Shown here in pieces: positions 45,031-54,874 of a stretch of DNA of 64,000 nt. The position numbers were made by a program, and so were the translations under genes. The first letter of the stretch is position 1. Every line of letters starts with the position of its first letter. Source of the stretch: Ensifer sp. USDA 6670 (GTDB taxonomy: Bacteria; Pseudomonadota; Alphaproteobacteria; Rhizobiales; Rhizobiaceae); NCBI GenBank assembly GCA_000421085.1, contig ATWE01000017.1:1-64000 (forward strand). Direction: 5' to 3'. A model generated the notes under the pieces. The model did no database searches. It worked only from the letters and a program-made list of their open reading frames with translations, and was not told the origin of the DNA.

Positions 45031-45750
45031 TCAGGCCGCATCCGACGAGAAGCCGAAATAGGCGGCATCCAGCGCCGACGTGTCTGTCAGCTCCTCGCGA
45101 TCACCTTCGAGCACAACCTTGCCGTTGCGCAAAACATAGATCCGCGAGGCGAGTTCCATAATTCGCCCCGTCGACTGCTCCACGATCAGCAGTGTCAGGC
45201 CTGTCTCGTTCAGCTTTCTCAAGCTGTCATACACCTGATCGATCACCAGCGGTGCCAGGCCGAGCGACGGTTCGTCAATCATGAGGAGCGCCGGCCGCTG
45301 CAGAATCGAACGCGCGATCGCTAACTGCTGTTGCTCTCCTCCAGATAAGTTCCCCGCAACTCCCTTGAATCTCTCCCGCAGGATGGGGAACGTATCGAGC
45401 ACCATCTCCATATCGGAGCGCACTTCTGCAGAATCCTTCCGGATCATCGCGCCGACTTGGAGGTTCTCCTGTACGGTCAGCGTCTTGAAGATATGCCGGC
45501 CTTCAGGGATTAGCGCTAGGCCGCGGCGACACAACGTCTCCGGGCCCCGCCCGTCGATGCGTTCGCCTTGAAAGCGGATTTCCCCCCCCGTAGGTGTCAT
45601 CAGACCCGAAATCGTCTTCAGCAACGTCGATTTGCCGGCGCCATTCGGGCCTACAACGAACACCACTTCGCCCTTTTTCACTGTGATGTCGACGCCCTTG
45701 AGGGCGGTCAGTCGGCCATACCCGGCGACCATTTGCTTCACTTCGAGCAT
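45031..45750 (-). CDS. livF: Branched-chain amino acid-type ABC ATPase (LivF)
   Basis: A 239-residue ATPase with Walker A GPNGAGKST, signature LSGGEQQQLAIARS, Walker B LLMIDEPSLGLA and VEQSTG at the switch. Its length and lack of a C-terminal extension identify the LivF type. The ATG at 45748-45750 follows GGTGGAGAGAGTT. It is the last gene of a five-gene importer set (binding protein, LivG, LivH, LivM, LivF). Such systems also import aromatic acids, amides and other small organics, so the name does not fix the cargo. Confidence 0.92.
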   Translation of the reverse strand: MLEVKQMVAGYGRLTALKGVDITVKKGEVVFVVGPNGAGKSTLLKTISGLMTPTGGEIRFQGERIDGRGPETLCRRGLALIPEGRHIFKTLTVQENLQVGAMIRKDSAEVRSDMEMVLDTFPILRERFKGVAGNLSGGEQQQLAIARSILQRPALLMIDEPSLGLAPLVIDQVYDSLRKLNETGLTLLIVEQSTGRIMELASRIYVLRNGKVVLEGDREELTDTSALDAAYFGFSSDAA

Positions 45751-45791
45751 AACTCTCTCCACCTACCGAAACTTGCGTCAAACTCGTTTCG

Positions 45792-46865
45792 TCACCGATG
45801 ACTGTCTGCGGAGTGCGCCAATCGAACTTGGCCGACGCCGACGACGGTTCCGTCGTCGCGAACAGACCACGGCCACCGGAGCTCTTTTCCGCCCATTATA
45901 CCAGCCTTTCGGAATATCAGGATCAGCAGCATGATGCCGGCTAGGATCAACTCCTGAGAACCGGCCGGGATCGATATCTGCGTCGACCCCACCGAGAAGC
46001 CGACCTCCGCACGCCGAAATAGCTCAATGACGACGCTGATGAACGTGACGCCAACCACCGCGCCTGCGAGGCTTTGCATGCCGCCGATCACCAGCATAGC
46101 CACGATCAGGAATGTATGGTTCAAGAAGAAGTTCGCGATTGATACCGTCCCCATGAAGTGGGCGAACAGCACACCTGCCAACCCGGCGACAAAACCGGAC
46201 AGCGTAAAGGCTATTAGGCGCGACCAATAGAGCGAAGTGCCGGAAGCCTGGGCCGCGACCTCATCTTCCCGCGCGGCGCGAAGCATCAAACCCCAACGCG
46301 ACACTTGATATAGATATGCGATGACAATCACCAGAACGGCGCATCCAAGCGCTATCCAGATCGTGACATAGACAGGCAGTCCGACGATCGTGGAGCTTCC
46401 CATCGTCACCGTCGTCCAGTTCGAGTAGATAACGTTCAGGATGAACATCAGAGCCAAAGTTGAGATCGAGGCGCTAAGGCTCGAGAGGCGCATCAGAATC
46501 AGACCGGAGGTGAAGGCGACAACGCCTGCCAATGCGATTGAGGTGAGCGCCGCCGGCAATAGAGGAAACGTGTTATCCCGAATGAAGGCCGGCAGTCCGG
46601 ACATGGTTATGGGCTTGAGCATTGCGCAGCACGTTTGCCAAGCCGTCGCATAGGCGGCGATCGCGCAGAACGTCATGTGCCCGAAGGAGACTATCCCGGA
46701 GTTTCCGGCGAAGATGTAGAGGCCGATGGCGAATACAAGACGTATCAGCGCTTCGGTGGCGACGCGTTCCACGCTGGCCGATCCGAACTGATCGATCGTC
46801 CAAACCACTCCGGCAAGCGGGATGACCAGCGCGAGGACTGGGAACAGGCGTTCAAAAATCCGCAT
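45792..46865 (-). CDS. livM: Branched-chain amino acid-type ABC permease (LivM)
   Basis: A 357-residue permease with about ten membrane segments. The Liv-type loop AAREDEVAAQASGTSLYWSRLIAF is present and GFVAGLAGVLFAHFMGTVSI follows. The start codon shares a base with the livH stop (46865), showing tight coupling. The C-terminal tail ending ADSHR is polar and lies in the cytoplasm. Confidence 0.9.
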   Translation of the reverse strand: MRIFERLFPVLALVIPLAGVVWTIDQFGSASVERVATEALIRLVFAIGLYIFAGNSGIVSFGHMTFCAIAAYATAWQTCCAMLKPITMSGLPAFIRDNTFPLLPAALTSIALAGVVAFTSGLILMRLSSLSASISTLALMFILNVIYSNWTTVTMGSSTIVGLPVYVTIWIALGCAVLVIVIAYLYQVSRWGLMLRAAREDEVAAQASGTSLYWSRLIAFTLSGFVAGLAGVLFAHFMGTVSIANFFLNHTFLIVAMLVIGGMQSLAGAVVGVTFISVVIELFRRAEVGFSVGSTQISIPAGSQELILAGIMLLILIFRKAGIMGGKELRWPWSVRDDGTVVGVGQVRLAHSADSHR

Positions 46866-47779
46866 TAGACTCTCTCCTTCGCAGCGCTGGTCACGATCAG
46901 CCCCTGCGGACGCACAAGCAGAATGAGAATGACAATGGTGAATACGCCGGCATCGCGGAACGGCCGCATCTCTTCAGGCAGATAGGCCTGCAGGAAAACG
47001 CTAAGGATCCCGACAATGTAACCGCCCAACACGGCTCCGGGCAGAGATCCGATGCCGCCGATGACGGTAGCAAAAAACGCATAGACCGTGGGCATAATAC
47101 CCATCCGGATATCAAGCGTTCCAGTCTGAATTACGAACAGCAGGGAGATCACGCCACCGAGAATACCGCTGATCGCGAATGCGATAGCGATGACCCTGTT
47201 GGCTGCAACCCCGAGGAGACGCGCCATCGAAAAGTCTTCAGCGGCGGCGCGCAATTGAATCCCGATAGAGGTCCGCTTCAAAAACAACACCAGCGCGATC
47301 AGCAGCAGCAAGGCGACCGTCATGGTGAGGAATTGCACACCGCCCACCCGAAGTCCGAGAATATCAATGGGCCGAGTCAGGGCGGCGCCGATGCTGACCG
47401 ACTTCGGACGGCCGCCGTGGAACATGATGATGAGGCTCTGCAGAAAGTAGCTAACCGCGAAGGATGAAATGAGAAGAGTGGTTGGATCGGTATTGCGCAG
47501 CGGCCGGAAAGCAACCCGTTCGGTGATAAGCGCGAGCACAGTAATGCTTAAGACGACGCAGAAAATCATCAGCGCCCAAGGCAAGCCGCCGAACATCATA
47601 CTTGGGGTCGCGGCGGCGGTTGGGATCACCAGCGAGTAGGCTCCTACCGTAAGATAGTCCGCCTGCGCAAAATTGATCAGCTTCATCACACCGAACACTA
47701 GGCCGATGGCGAGGGCCACGAGCGCATAGAGGCTACCAAGCGCGACTGCGTCGATAAGAACCTGGATAAAGTAAGCCAT
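46865..47779 (-). CDS. livH: Branched-chain amino acid-type ABC permease (LivH)
   Basis: A 304-residue permease with the family N-terminus ALGSLYALVALAIGLVFGVMKLINFAQADYLTVGAY and the loop LRAAAEDFSMARLLGVAANRVIAIAF. It has about eight membrane segments. It starts 7 bp after the livG stop. It forms the channel with LivM. Confidence 0.92.
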   Translation of the reverse strand: MAYFIQVLIDAVALGSLYALVALAIGLVFGVMKLINFAQADYLTVGAYSLVIPTAAATPSMMFGGLPWALMIFCVVLSITVLALITERVAFRPLRNTDPTTLLISSFAVSYFLQSLIIMFHGGRPKSVSIGAALTRPIDILGLRVGGVQFLTMTVALLLLIALVLFLKRTSIGIQLRAAAEDFSMARLLGVAANRVIAIAFAISGILGGVISLLFVIQTGTLDIRMGIMPTVYAFFATVIGGIGSLPGAVLGGYIVGILSVFLQAYLPEEMRPFRDAGVFTIVILILLVRPQGLIVTSAAKERV

Positions 47780-47786
47780 GATGAAC

Positions 47787-48542
47787 CTATATCACTGCAT
47801 TTTTTCGGGAAGCGCGATCGCCCAGATAAGCGCGCAAGACGTTGGGGTCATTCCTGACCTCTTCCGGCGAGCCCTCAGCAAGGCTTCGGCCGCCATCGAG
47901 AACGTGAATCCGGTGACATACGCCCATGATGACCTGCATGTTATGCTCAATCAGCATGACGCCGCAGCCAAATTTCTTCGGTATGCCTGTGATCGTATCC
48001 ATGAGGAGCTCACATTCCTGCTCGTTCATTCCGGATGCAGGCTCGTCCAGAAGGGTGAAGGACGGCTGCAACGCAAGCGCCCTAGCGATGCTGATGCGGC
48101 GCTCGTCGCTGTAGGGCAATGAATCGCATTGACGGTCGTGACCGTGCCGATAGCCGATCCAGTCGAGAATGTCCCGTGCCTGGGAGGTCGCGGCCTTACG
48201 GGACAGACCGATGCCAAGGCCAGCTACCGTCAGGTTCTCCAGGACCGTGAGCTTGCGAAAAAGCCGCGCCGCCTGGAAGCTTCGGCCGATTCCGGCCTGC
48301 GCCATCTTGCGGGGGCTCAGGTCGGACACGTCCCGGCCGTCCAACTCAATCGTTCCGGGCTTCGGCTTCTGAAATCCGCTGAGGACATTCACCAGCGTGG
48401 TTTTTCCGGCGCCATTTGGCCCGATCAGACCCAGGATGTCGCCGGCGTTCAGCGTCAGTGTTACGCCGGTAAGAGCCTTGATGCCCCCGAAAACGACATG
48501 GACGTTTTTCGCCTGGAGCTTTTGCTTAGGGGATTTCGCCAT
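47787..48542 (-). CDS. livG: Branched-chain amino acid-type ABC ATPase (LivG)
   Basis: A 251-residue ATPase with Walker A GPNGAGKTT, Walker B FTLLDEPASGMNEQE and the switch His in LIEHNMQVIM. The signature is LPYSDERRISIARALAL, the usual LivG deviation from LSGGQ. GIGRSFQAARLFRKLTVLENL is typical. It follows the binding-protein gene after about 260 bp of non-coding sequence. Confidence 0.92.
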   Translation of the reverse strand: MAKSPKQKLQAKNVHVVFGGIKALTGVTLTLNAGDILGLIGPNGAGKTTLVNVLSGFQKPKPGTIELDGRDVSDLSPRKMAQAGIGRSFQAARLFRKLTVLENLTVAGLGIGLSRKAATSQARDILDWIGYRHGHDRQCDSLPYSDERRISIARALALQPSFTLLDEPASGMNEQECELLMDTITGIPKKFGCGVMLIEHNMQVIMGVCHRIHVLDGGRSLAEGSPEEVRNDPNVLRAYLGDRASRKNAVI

Positions 48543-48803
48543 AACGATTCTTTGTTCTTCCTAATGACACGATGACCAAGCTTGTCGCAGTTGTCGCTAC
48601 GGATGCAAGTCATTGGTGGAAATCCTGCAACCAGCCCGGGCTAATAAGCCCACGGGCAAGGCGAGGAGGTTCGCCGTTTCGGGAAGACAGGCGTTCGACG
48701 GAGCACGCGGCGGATGCCTGTCCGAACACCCGATCAAGTCACGGACAATGGACAGTTGGATTGCGCGACAAAAACCGCGCAATCTAATGAAGCACGAGGC
48801 GGC

Positions 48804-50000
48804 TTACTGGCTGACCCGGAAAAGCAGCTTGAAATCGGGAGCAAAGCTGTTGCGGAAGATTTCCACCGCCTCAAAGCTTCCGTCCACGACCTTCGACACC
48901 AGCAGCGGACGATCGACCTGAATGTGCATTTCAGGCGTATACGAGGTCGGTCCGCAGGTTGTAGGCTGATCTTTGAACTGGTTCATTACCGCAACGACAG
49001 CTTCCGTGTCGGTGGACTGAGCCTTCTCCACGGCGGCCGTCCACTGCTCGATTGTGCAGTATCCGAGAACCGAGAATTCGCTCACCGGCAGAGTACCCCA
49101 CCGGGCCTTGTAGGCCGCTAGGAACTTCTGGATCTCTGGACGAGGATCTCCCTTGATGGACATGATCGCGGGAACATAGAAGTCCTTGAGACCTGGTACA
49201 CCGCCCAGCCAGAAATCGCCTCCCATGCCGGTGTCGGCGAATATCGGCATGTCGATGTTCGCGGCGCGGAGCTGGCGAACAGCCGCGGGACCTTGGGGCA
49301 TCGTAGCGCACAGGAACATCATGTCGGGCGGGGTCTCGAGCCCCTTGATCCGCGTGACCTGAGCGGCGATTGACGCATCCTCCTTCTGAAAGGTGTCACG
49401 TCCGAGGAGCTTGCCGCCCTTCTTTTCCCATGCCGCTATGAAGCCCGCGCATGCGGCCTTCGTTGCTTCAATGGAAACATCTTCCAACATGTAAGCTGTT
49501 CTCGCGCCCATCTTGTCATAGGCATATTCGGCAGAGGTGATGCCGGAGATCTGCGAAGCCGAATGGGCTGTAAACACGTTAGGTCCGACGCCTTGGGCCC
49601 CCATCTTGGGATCGCTAGCGCCCGTCGAAATGGCGATCAGGCCGGCGTTTTGGGCGACCAGCGCCGCAGGCGAGCCATAGTCATAGTCGGGTGGCACGAC
49701 GAGCATGTTCGCGCCCCAGTCGACGAGCTCGGAGGCTACCGACCCCGTCAGCGTGAGGTCGGTCTTGGTGTCGAGGACCTTATATTCAATCTGGCGACCC
49801 AGAACTCCGCCAGCCTTGTTAATCTCCTCGATCTTCATCACCGCAGCCTTGTGAGGCTCCTCATCGTAAGCAGCCAGCCAGCCTGACAGGGCCGTGGCGA
49901 ATCCTACCTTGATCGGCTCCTTGGCGTCCTGCGCGAGAGCGGACGAGTTCGAAAGTGCGAAAGCCAAGCCTGCACAAATAAGATGCCCGAAAGTCTTCAT
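48804..50000 (-). CDS. Liv-type periplasmic substrate-binding protein
   Basis: A 398-residue type I periplasmic binding protein with a Sec signal (MKTFGHLICAGLAFALSNSSALA, cleavage near ALAQ). The mature domain has IKVGFATALSGWLAAYDEEPH, INKAGGVLGRQIEYKV and the ligand-wall STGASDP. The start follows GGGAGACTTTCG. As first gene of the set it defines its cargo, but the binding pocket differs from leucine/isoleucine forms (YDYGSPAAL and TGMGGDFW), and the neighbours suggest an aromatic, amide or sugar-like ligand; this is inference. Confidence 0.9.
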   Translation of the reverse strand: MKTFGHLICAGLAFALSNSSALAQDAKEPIKVGFATALSGWLAAYDEEPHKAAVMKIEEINKAGGVLGRQIEYKVLDTKTDLTLTGSVASELVDWGANMLVVPPDYDYGSPAALVAQNAGLIAISTGASDPKMGAQGVGPNVFTAHSASQISGITSAEYAYDKMGARTAYMLEDVSIEATKAACAGFIAAWEKKGGKLLGRDTFQKEDASIAAQVTRIKGLETPPDMMFLCATMPQGPAAVRQLRAANIDMPIFADTGMGGDFWLGGVPGLKDFYVPAIMSIKGDPRPEIQKFLAAYKARWGTLPVSEFSVLGYCTIEQWTAAVEKAQSTDTEAVVAVMNQFKDQPTTCGPTSYTPEMHIQVDRPLLVSKVVDGSFEAVEIFRNSFAPDFKLLFRVSQ

Positions 50001-50450
50001 CGAAAGTCTCCCATTTTTTGCCTCATCTCATGCTTCGCTCAGGCATGGTGAAAGGCGCGTTCCCACAACTGTCGATGAACTGAAATCACATCCATCGACT
50101 TAGATGATCCCGCCGCGTTGGTTTCTTGGCGACTATTAGCGCACGGACATGTTAGTCATATCGTGGGAGCTGTTCTAAGAAAGGTCCAAAATCTTACAAA
50201 AGCATGGGTCCAGTTAAATTGGCGCGACCACCCACCGAATACAGGAACGATCCGTGGTGCCAAATGGCCGAGTGATGATGCCTCGAGGAGTCTTCTAATC
50301 GCCATTGTCAGGCGGGCTCGTCTTGATCGCTGGTCAGGCTCATGGTTCTCTTCGAGGTCGGCATTTCGACCGCCTCATCAAGGCTTGGATAGGCCCGGTC
50401 GACCACTGTGTGTCTCGGGGGTACCTGATAAGCCGGCACTCGATTCGGTC
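50001..50450. other. Intergenic region containing the liv promoter
   Basis: About 450 bases upstream of the liv binding-protein gene. It should contain that operon's promoter, but I found no clear operator. An open plus-strand frame leads into the transposase relic and has no family similarity before about 50450. Confidence 0.4.
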
Positions 50451-50645
50451 ATGACTGCGCCACCCGAGGTCGTTGGCATCTTTCCCCACGGCGGTCCCAT
50501 CATGCGCCTCGTCGGGGCGCTGCTGCTTGAGCAAATTGACGAGTGGGCTGCTCAGCGCTCCCGCTACTTGACCTTGAGATCATCGCAACGAAGAGTCGAT
50601 GATTCACTCATCAGCCTACCGCCGCGGCAAGCTGATCCGTTCCCG
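50451..50645 (+). pseudogene. IS256-family transposase, C-terminal relic
   Basis: MTAPPEVVGIFPHGG is followed by IMRLVGALLLEQIDEWAAQRSRYLTL and DDSLISLPPRQADP, which matches the C-terminus of IS256-type transposases. Upstream sequence is out of frame or lost, so the catalytic DDE domain is absent. No terminal inverted repeats were identified. Confidence 0.75.
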
Positions 50646-50826
50646 GCCTCACTAGGGAAGTACGGACACCCCCGGCAAACCTGTCCGGAAGGTCGTGCGG
50701 GGCAGTAGACGTCGTTACGCTACGCTGGATTGCCGTCTGAAGGAGGAATATTCGCGCACTCGTAGAGGTCATATTCAGGCAGAAGCCAGAAGCTAACCTC
50801 CGCATCCCTCTTGGAGAGGGCGAAAA

Positions 50827-51681
50827 CTATAATTTCTGGAATTCCGCGACCGTGGTTCGAAATGCGCGATTGACTGCCTCCCGCATAGGCATTTCGCGCA
50901 CCGACGCGGATATGATCTCCACGCCCCATAGACGATCGTAGTTCAAAGCCTGCATGGTTCTGATGAAACCGCGCAGGTCGAAATCGCCTTCACCGCAGAA
51001 TCGGCGATTGTTGGCGCTGTCTTCCGCAAGCGTCCCCGCCACTTCCGAAGCAGCGTCATTCAGTTCGACGGCAAATATCCTGTCGATTGGGATGTCTCGC
51101 AACGATTCAAGCGATGCGCCGCTACGCTCGACGTGCCAGATGTCGATGATCATGCCGCCGGCGTCGTGGCCGGCCGCATCGACAAGCCGGAAGGCATCGA
51201 CCGGCGTCGAAAGCGGGGACATTGGCTGAGGTTCGAACGCGACCTTCGTATTTAGATCCGCCGCGTGATAACACAGCGTTCTGAATTCACCCACGATATC
51301 CTCGAACGGACGGCCCAGGGGGCTATAGTCACAGCGTGCTTTCACGTGAATGGCGTCGAGCGAAGCGGCGGCCATGAAAATCTCCTTGCAAGCCAGATCT
51401 GCCCTTTCGCGCGCCGATCCCTGCTCGTACCACCCCCGCAGCATCTCCAGTTCGATATGCCTGAGTCCGAACTGGTCCATGATCGCCTTCGCTTCCTGAA
51501 AGCCGATAGTATCCCTTACCGCGACCAGATCATCGTAATTCAAGCCAATACCTACAAAACCCGCGTCGGCGGCAGCCTTGACGCGATCGCTGAAAGCTTC
51601 CGGACTTCTTTTGTTGGTGGAGAGCGGTCCAACCGCGCCGGCCGTCGTCCAGCAAGAAGCGAGCAAGCTAGGTGATGACAT
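50827..51681 (-). CDS. Sugar phosphate isomerase/epimerase-like TIM barrel
   Basis: A 284-residue protein of the xylose isomerase-like TIM-barrel superfamily. AFSDRVKAAADAGFVGIGLNYDDL starts the barrel, LRHIELEMLRGW carries a likely metal Glu, and IIDIWHVERSG and CGEGDFDLRGFIRTMQALNYDRLWGVEI provide His and Glu ligands. Members isomerise or epimerise sugars or dehydrate keto-inositols. The ATG at 51679-51681 follows GGGAGACTGAG; a 45-codon extension is rejected. It lies downstream of a GMC oxidoreductase on the same strand with a 264 bp gap, so co-transcription is uncertain. Confidence 0.82.
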   Translation of the reverse strand: MSSPSLLASCWTTAGAVGPLSTNKRSPEAFSDRVKAAADAGFVGIGLNYDDLVAVRDTIGFQEAKAIMDQFGLRHIELEMLRGWYEQGSARERADLACKEIFMAAASLDAIHVKARCDYSPLGRPFEDIVGEFRTLCYHAADLNTKVAFEPQPMSPLSTPVDAFRLVDAAGHDAGGMIIDIWHVERSGASLESLRDIPIDRIFAVELNDAASEVAGTLAEDSANNRRFCGEGDFDLRGFIRTMQALNYDRLWGVEIISASVREMPMREAVNRAFRTTVAEFQKL

Positions 51682-51945
51682 CTCAGTCTCCCGATTTCGC
51701 AGCCCCCACGCACTCACCGCCCGGACTACACTGCTGCTTGTGGACGTTCTGGAAAGTCCACGGAATGCCTTGGAGATACTACACAACGCGGCCGGCGCCA
51801 GGTCCAAGAGACGCAAAAAGGGAAGGGCCAGTTAAGCGGCCGCATCTTGGCGACGGCCGACCATCCATTCCATTTTGGCCGATGCGGCACGACACGCCGA
51901 TCGAGGAACCGGGCCGAACTGGCCGCGACGGGATTGTGCGAAAGC

Positions 51946-53538
51946 TTAAGCTGCCTGGCGAACGTCTTCCAGGATCATGTCCGAGCCCTTCTCGCCGATC
52001 GCCATCGAAATGGCGTTCAGGTTTGCACTGGGCACCTGTGGGATTATCGACGAATCGACGACCCTCAGATTATCGACTCCGATTACGCGAAGGCGAGGAT
52101 CGACCACGGCTTCCGGGTCAATGCCCATTTTGCACGTGCCGCACGCGTGCGAGATGTGGCTGGCGTTTTCGCGGACGAACGCCGCCCACTCGTCGTCACT
52201 CTGCACGCCTCTGCCGGGGCTGTACTCATCCACGACATAGGGGGCAAACGCTTCGGCGTTCAAGACGCGACGCGCCAACTTCGCTCCGGCCACCAGGGTG
52301 TCGAGATCGTGATGATCGCTGAACAGGTTCATCGCGATGTTCGGGTGATCGAGCGGGTCGGCGGAGCGGAGGGTTACGTTGCCCCGGCTTCGGGAGCGAT
52401 TTACATTGGGCTGCAGCATGACTGCTGGACGCCCCAGCATTTTCCAACCATCCGGCGTGTAGTCGAAACCGAAGGCGCAAAACTGGAACATGATGTCCGG
52501 ATCGACGAGATCCGTTCGTGTCTTCACGAACGCCAGGGCCGAATGGACATAGCTTGCCGGTCCGCTGAAGGTTAGGGCGAAACGCAAGCCATGCTTAATC
52601 CGGCCGAGCAGATTGTCGTCCATGTTGGTGGTGCGCGTGTTCACGAAGACCTTGACACCTACTGCCGGATGGTCGTGAAGGTTGCGCCCAACTCCCGGGC
52701 TGTTCTGCAGTACCTCGATGCCGTTGTCGCGCAGGTGATCGCCTGGACCGATGCCGGAATGCATGAGAAGCTTAGGCGAGTTGAAGACGCTTGCGCTGAT
52801 GATCACCTGGTTCGCCTTTTCAGTGACTAGGCGACCCTCGACTTCATACTCGACGCCGCGCGCCGCGCGGCCTTCAAACAAGACGCGCCTGACGAGCGCC
52901 CCGGTCATGATCTTGAGATTTTTCCGGTTGCGGATTGGATGAAGATAGCCCCGTGCGGCGCTGAACCGAAACCCCATTCTCTGGGTTGCGTGAACGATCG
53001 ACGCGCCAATGGGATTTTCGCCATTATAGGCCTTGTTGCACGGGACCCCCATCTCCTCCATGGCCTTCACAAACACGTTCGAAAGGTGTGGGGGTCCCCT
53101 CAGTTCGCTGATGGCGACCTCTCCCGACCTGCCATATGTATCGGTTCCGGTGACATGGCTTTTTTCCAGTTTATGGAAATAAGGCAGCACGCTGTCATAG
53201 TCCCATCCCGTGTTGCCAAGTTTCGCCCAGTGGTCGTAGTCGCCGCGATTGCCGCGCACATAGATGGTACCGTTGATGGTGCTCGTGCCGCCGAGCACTT
53301 TTCCACGCGACGCCAACTCTGTCTTTCCGTAGCGCGTCGGATCGGCTTCGGTGTAGAACATCCAGTCTGAAACGGGATTGTTAATGCAGTTGACTAGCAG
53401 CGCTGGGACTTTGTAGCGCAGGTGCTGATCGCTTCCGCCCGCTTCCAGCAACAGCACACGATTGCGGCTATCGGCGCTCAGCCGGTTCGCTAACACACAG
53501 CCTGCCGATCCCGCACCGACGATGATGAAGTCCCACAT
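51946..53538 (-). CDS. GMC-family FAD oxidoreductase
   Basis: A 530-residue flavoprotein of the choline dehydrogenase branch. GAGSAG at residues 8-13 binds FAD, Glu32 follows strand 2, and signature 1 is LGGTSTINGTIYVRG. The His is in SHACGTCKMG and the C-terminal loop SANLNAISMAIGEKGSDMI. The ATG at 53536-53538 follows AAAAGGGGACTGG; its first 39 codons are duplicated at 56421-56537. It oxidises an unknown alcohol. It follows the enolase-superfamily gene after 127 bp. Confidence 0.9.
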   Translation of the reverse strand: MWDFIIVGAGSAGCVLANRLSADSRNRVLLLEAGGSDQHLRYKVPALLVNCINNPVSDWMFYTEADPTRYGKTELASRGKVLGGTSTINGTIYVRGNRGDYDHWAKLGNTGWDYDSVLPYFHKLEKSHVTGTDTYGRSGEVAISELRGPPHLSNVFVKAMEEMGVPCNKAYNGENPIGASIVHATQRMGFRFSAARGYLHPIRNRKNLKIMTGALVRRVLFEGRAARGVEYEVEGRLVTEKANQVIISASVFNSPKLLMHSGIGPGDHLRDNGIEVLQNSPGVGRNLHDHPAVGVKVFVNTRTTNMDDNLLGRIKHGLRFALTFSGPASYVHSALAFVKTRTDLVDPDIMFQFCAFGFDYTPDGWKMLGRPAVMLQPNVNRSRSRGNVTLRSADPLDHPNIAMNLFSDHHDLDTLVAGAKLARRVLNAEAFAPYVVDEYSPGRGVQSDDEWAAFVRENASHISHACGTCKMGIDPEAVVDPRLRVIGVDNLRVVDSSIIPQVPSANLNAISMAIGEKGSDMILEDVRQAA

Positions 53539-54030
53539 TCCAGTCCCCTTTTTGCCAAAGCTAACGGCCGCGAGACGGCGCAAAAAGGTCCAAGATCGCG
53601 CAATGTGACTAGTCCAGTTTGCAGGCTGACTGGCGACCACATCAGCGCGAGGCCGCCTCACGGCGTCATTCAAACACGAAGGACGCCGAAGCCGACTTCT
53701 CGACCGCCTCCCAATGCAGGTCGCATCCCACCCCTGGCTGGTCGGTCAACTGGAAGTTACCGTTCTTGATCGTCGGGAAGTCCCGCAAAAGGCGGCGCAC
53801 CGGGTCGGTGCCAGTGTGTTCGGGAATATATTCAACGCCCATGATAGTCGGATGCGCGCATGCGATATGCGCATGGAGATAGGGAAAGACGTGCGGCAAC
53901 GCCTGGCGGCCGTGCGCAGAAGCGAGAGCCAGCGCATTCATTGCCGCCGTAATCCCCCCGCTAGCGGTGGCGTCCACCCGCAGAATATCGACGTTCTGAA
54001 CCAGGTCCGCATATCCATAGGGGTCGAGTA
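53422..54030. repeat. Direct repeat, copy A
   Basis: This 609-base segment spans the 5' end of the GMC gene, the intergenic 127 bases and the 3' third of the enolase-superfamily gene. It is nearly identical to 56421-57027 (2,999 bases apart at the left end, with a 2-base deletion in copy B). A second matching block, 54374-54533, pairs with 57028-57186. Confidence 0.95.
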
Positions 54031-54778
54031 TGTCCTCACCGACTGCGATCTGAGTCCGCAATTTCGATCTCAGCTCCCCGACAAGGCGCCACTGCTGAGG
54101 CAGGAACGGGTCCTCGATGAATGCGAGGCCGCAATCATCGATCCGACGGCAGGTTTCCAGCGCTTCGGATATTGTCCTCCACGACCAATGAGCATCGACC
54201 GCGAACGACACCAGATCACCGAGGTTAGAGCTGAGCACTTGCAGATATTTGCTGTTTGCAACCGCATCCGTGCCTTTGATCATCACCTTGATCAGGCTTT
54301 CGCCTTCGTCCCGGTGCTGCCTGATCTCTTCCTCGATCTGCTCCAGAGGCCGATTGCTGTAGGAGAAGCCCAAGATCGGAATGGAGCGCACTTCTCGACG
54401 GAACCCGCCAAGCAGGACATAAAGCGGCAGCCCGGCCGTCTTGGCCGTGAGATCCCACAGAGCTATGTCGACCAGACTCGAGCTTCGCACGTAGGAAGCC
54501 TTGGCCGGAACGCGCAACGACTCGCTCTCGACGTTGAATTCTTGGCGCATCAGGGCATTTCGGCCAAGCAAGCGCGGAGCGAGCGCCTGCAGGCTCTCGA
54601 AGACCTGGCTGCCGCTCTTGTAGCCGATGGCAAATCCCTCCAGTCCCGATTCGGTCACCACCCGTAAGCAGACATAGTCGCGCGTCGTCACCGGAACTGT
54701 CCCCAAATAAACGGGCCGTTCCAGAGGCAGATTGCAGCTCGCAATCTCGACCCGCCTAACGATAGCGCCTCTATCCAT
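53666..54778 (-). CDS. Enolase-superfamily enzyme (mandelate racemase/muconate lactonising type)
   Basis: A 370-residue enzyme. The catalytic lysines lie in SLIKVMIKG (Lys164, Lys168). The metal ligands are Asp195 (AVDAHWSW), Glu222 (AFIEDPF) and Glu248 (AVGEDI), and His296 is in LPHVFPYLHAHIA. The capping domain includes YLGTVPVTTRDYVCLRV and GYKSGSQVF. The Lys-x-x-x-Lys and Asp/Glu/Glu sets and the late His match the mandelate racemase subgroup, so racemisation or dehydration of a hydroxy acid is likely. The ATG at 54776-54778 is preferred over a start 12 codons earlier. It lies downstream of an aldehyde dehydrogenase gene on the same strand. Confidence 0.87.
   Translation of the reverse strand: MDRGAIVRRVEIASCNLPLERPVYLGTVPVTTRDYVCLRVVTESGLEGFAIGYKSGSQVFESLQALAPRLLGRNALMRQEFNVESESLRVPAKASYVRSSSLVDIALWDLTAKTAGLPLYVLLGGFRREVRSIPILGFSYSNRPLEQIEEEIRQHRDEGESLIKVMIKGTDAVANSKYLQVLSSNLGDLVSFAVDAHWSWRTISEALETCRRIDDCGLAFIEDPFLPQQWRLVGELRSKLRTQIAVGEDILDPYGYADLVQNVDILRVDATASGGITAAMNALALASAHGRQALPHVFPYLHAHIACAHPTIMGVEYIPEHTGTDPVRRLLRDFPTIKNGNFQLTDQPGVGCDLHWEAVEKSASASFVFE
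54374..54533. repeat. Direct repeat, copy A second block
   Basis: A 160-base part of the enolase-superfamily gene that is repeated at 57028-57186. In that copy it is joined directly to the end of the 609-base repeat, so copy B lacks the intervening 343 bases. Confidence 0.9.
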
Positions 54779-54874
54779 CACGATTTGCACTCCACAACCT
54801 TGTATCTGGTTCAAAACAATTGGCGTGACATTGCTGCGGTAAAGACTGACAGAATGGCACGTTCGCTAAGTGGT

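Noticed and set aside
48166-48190. Possible defect in the LivG signature (no LSGGQ)
   Set aside because: LivG-type ATPases normally carry LPYGDQRR-like forms; LPYSDERR is an ordinary variant, not a lost site.
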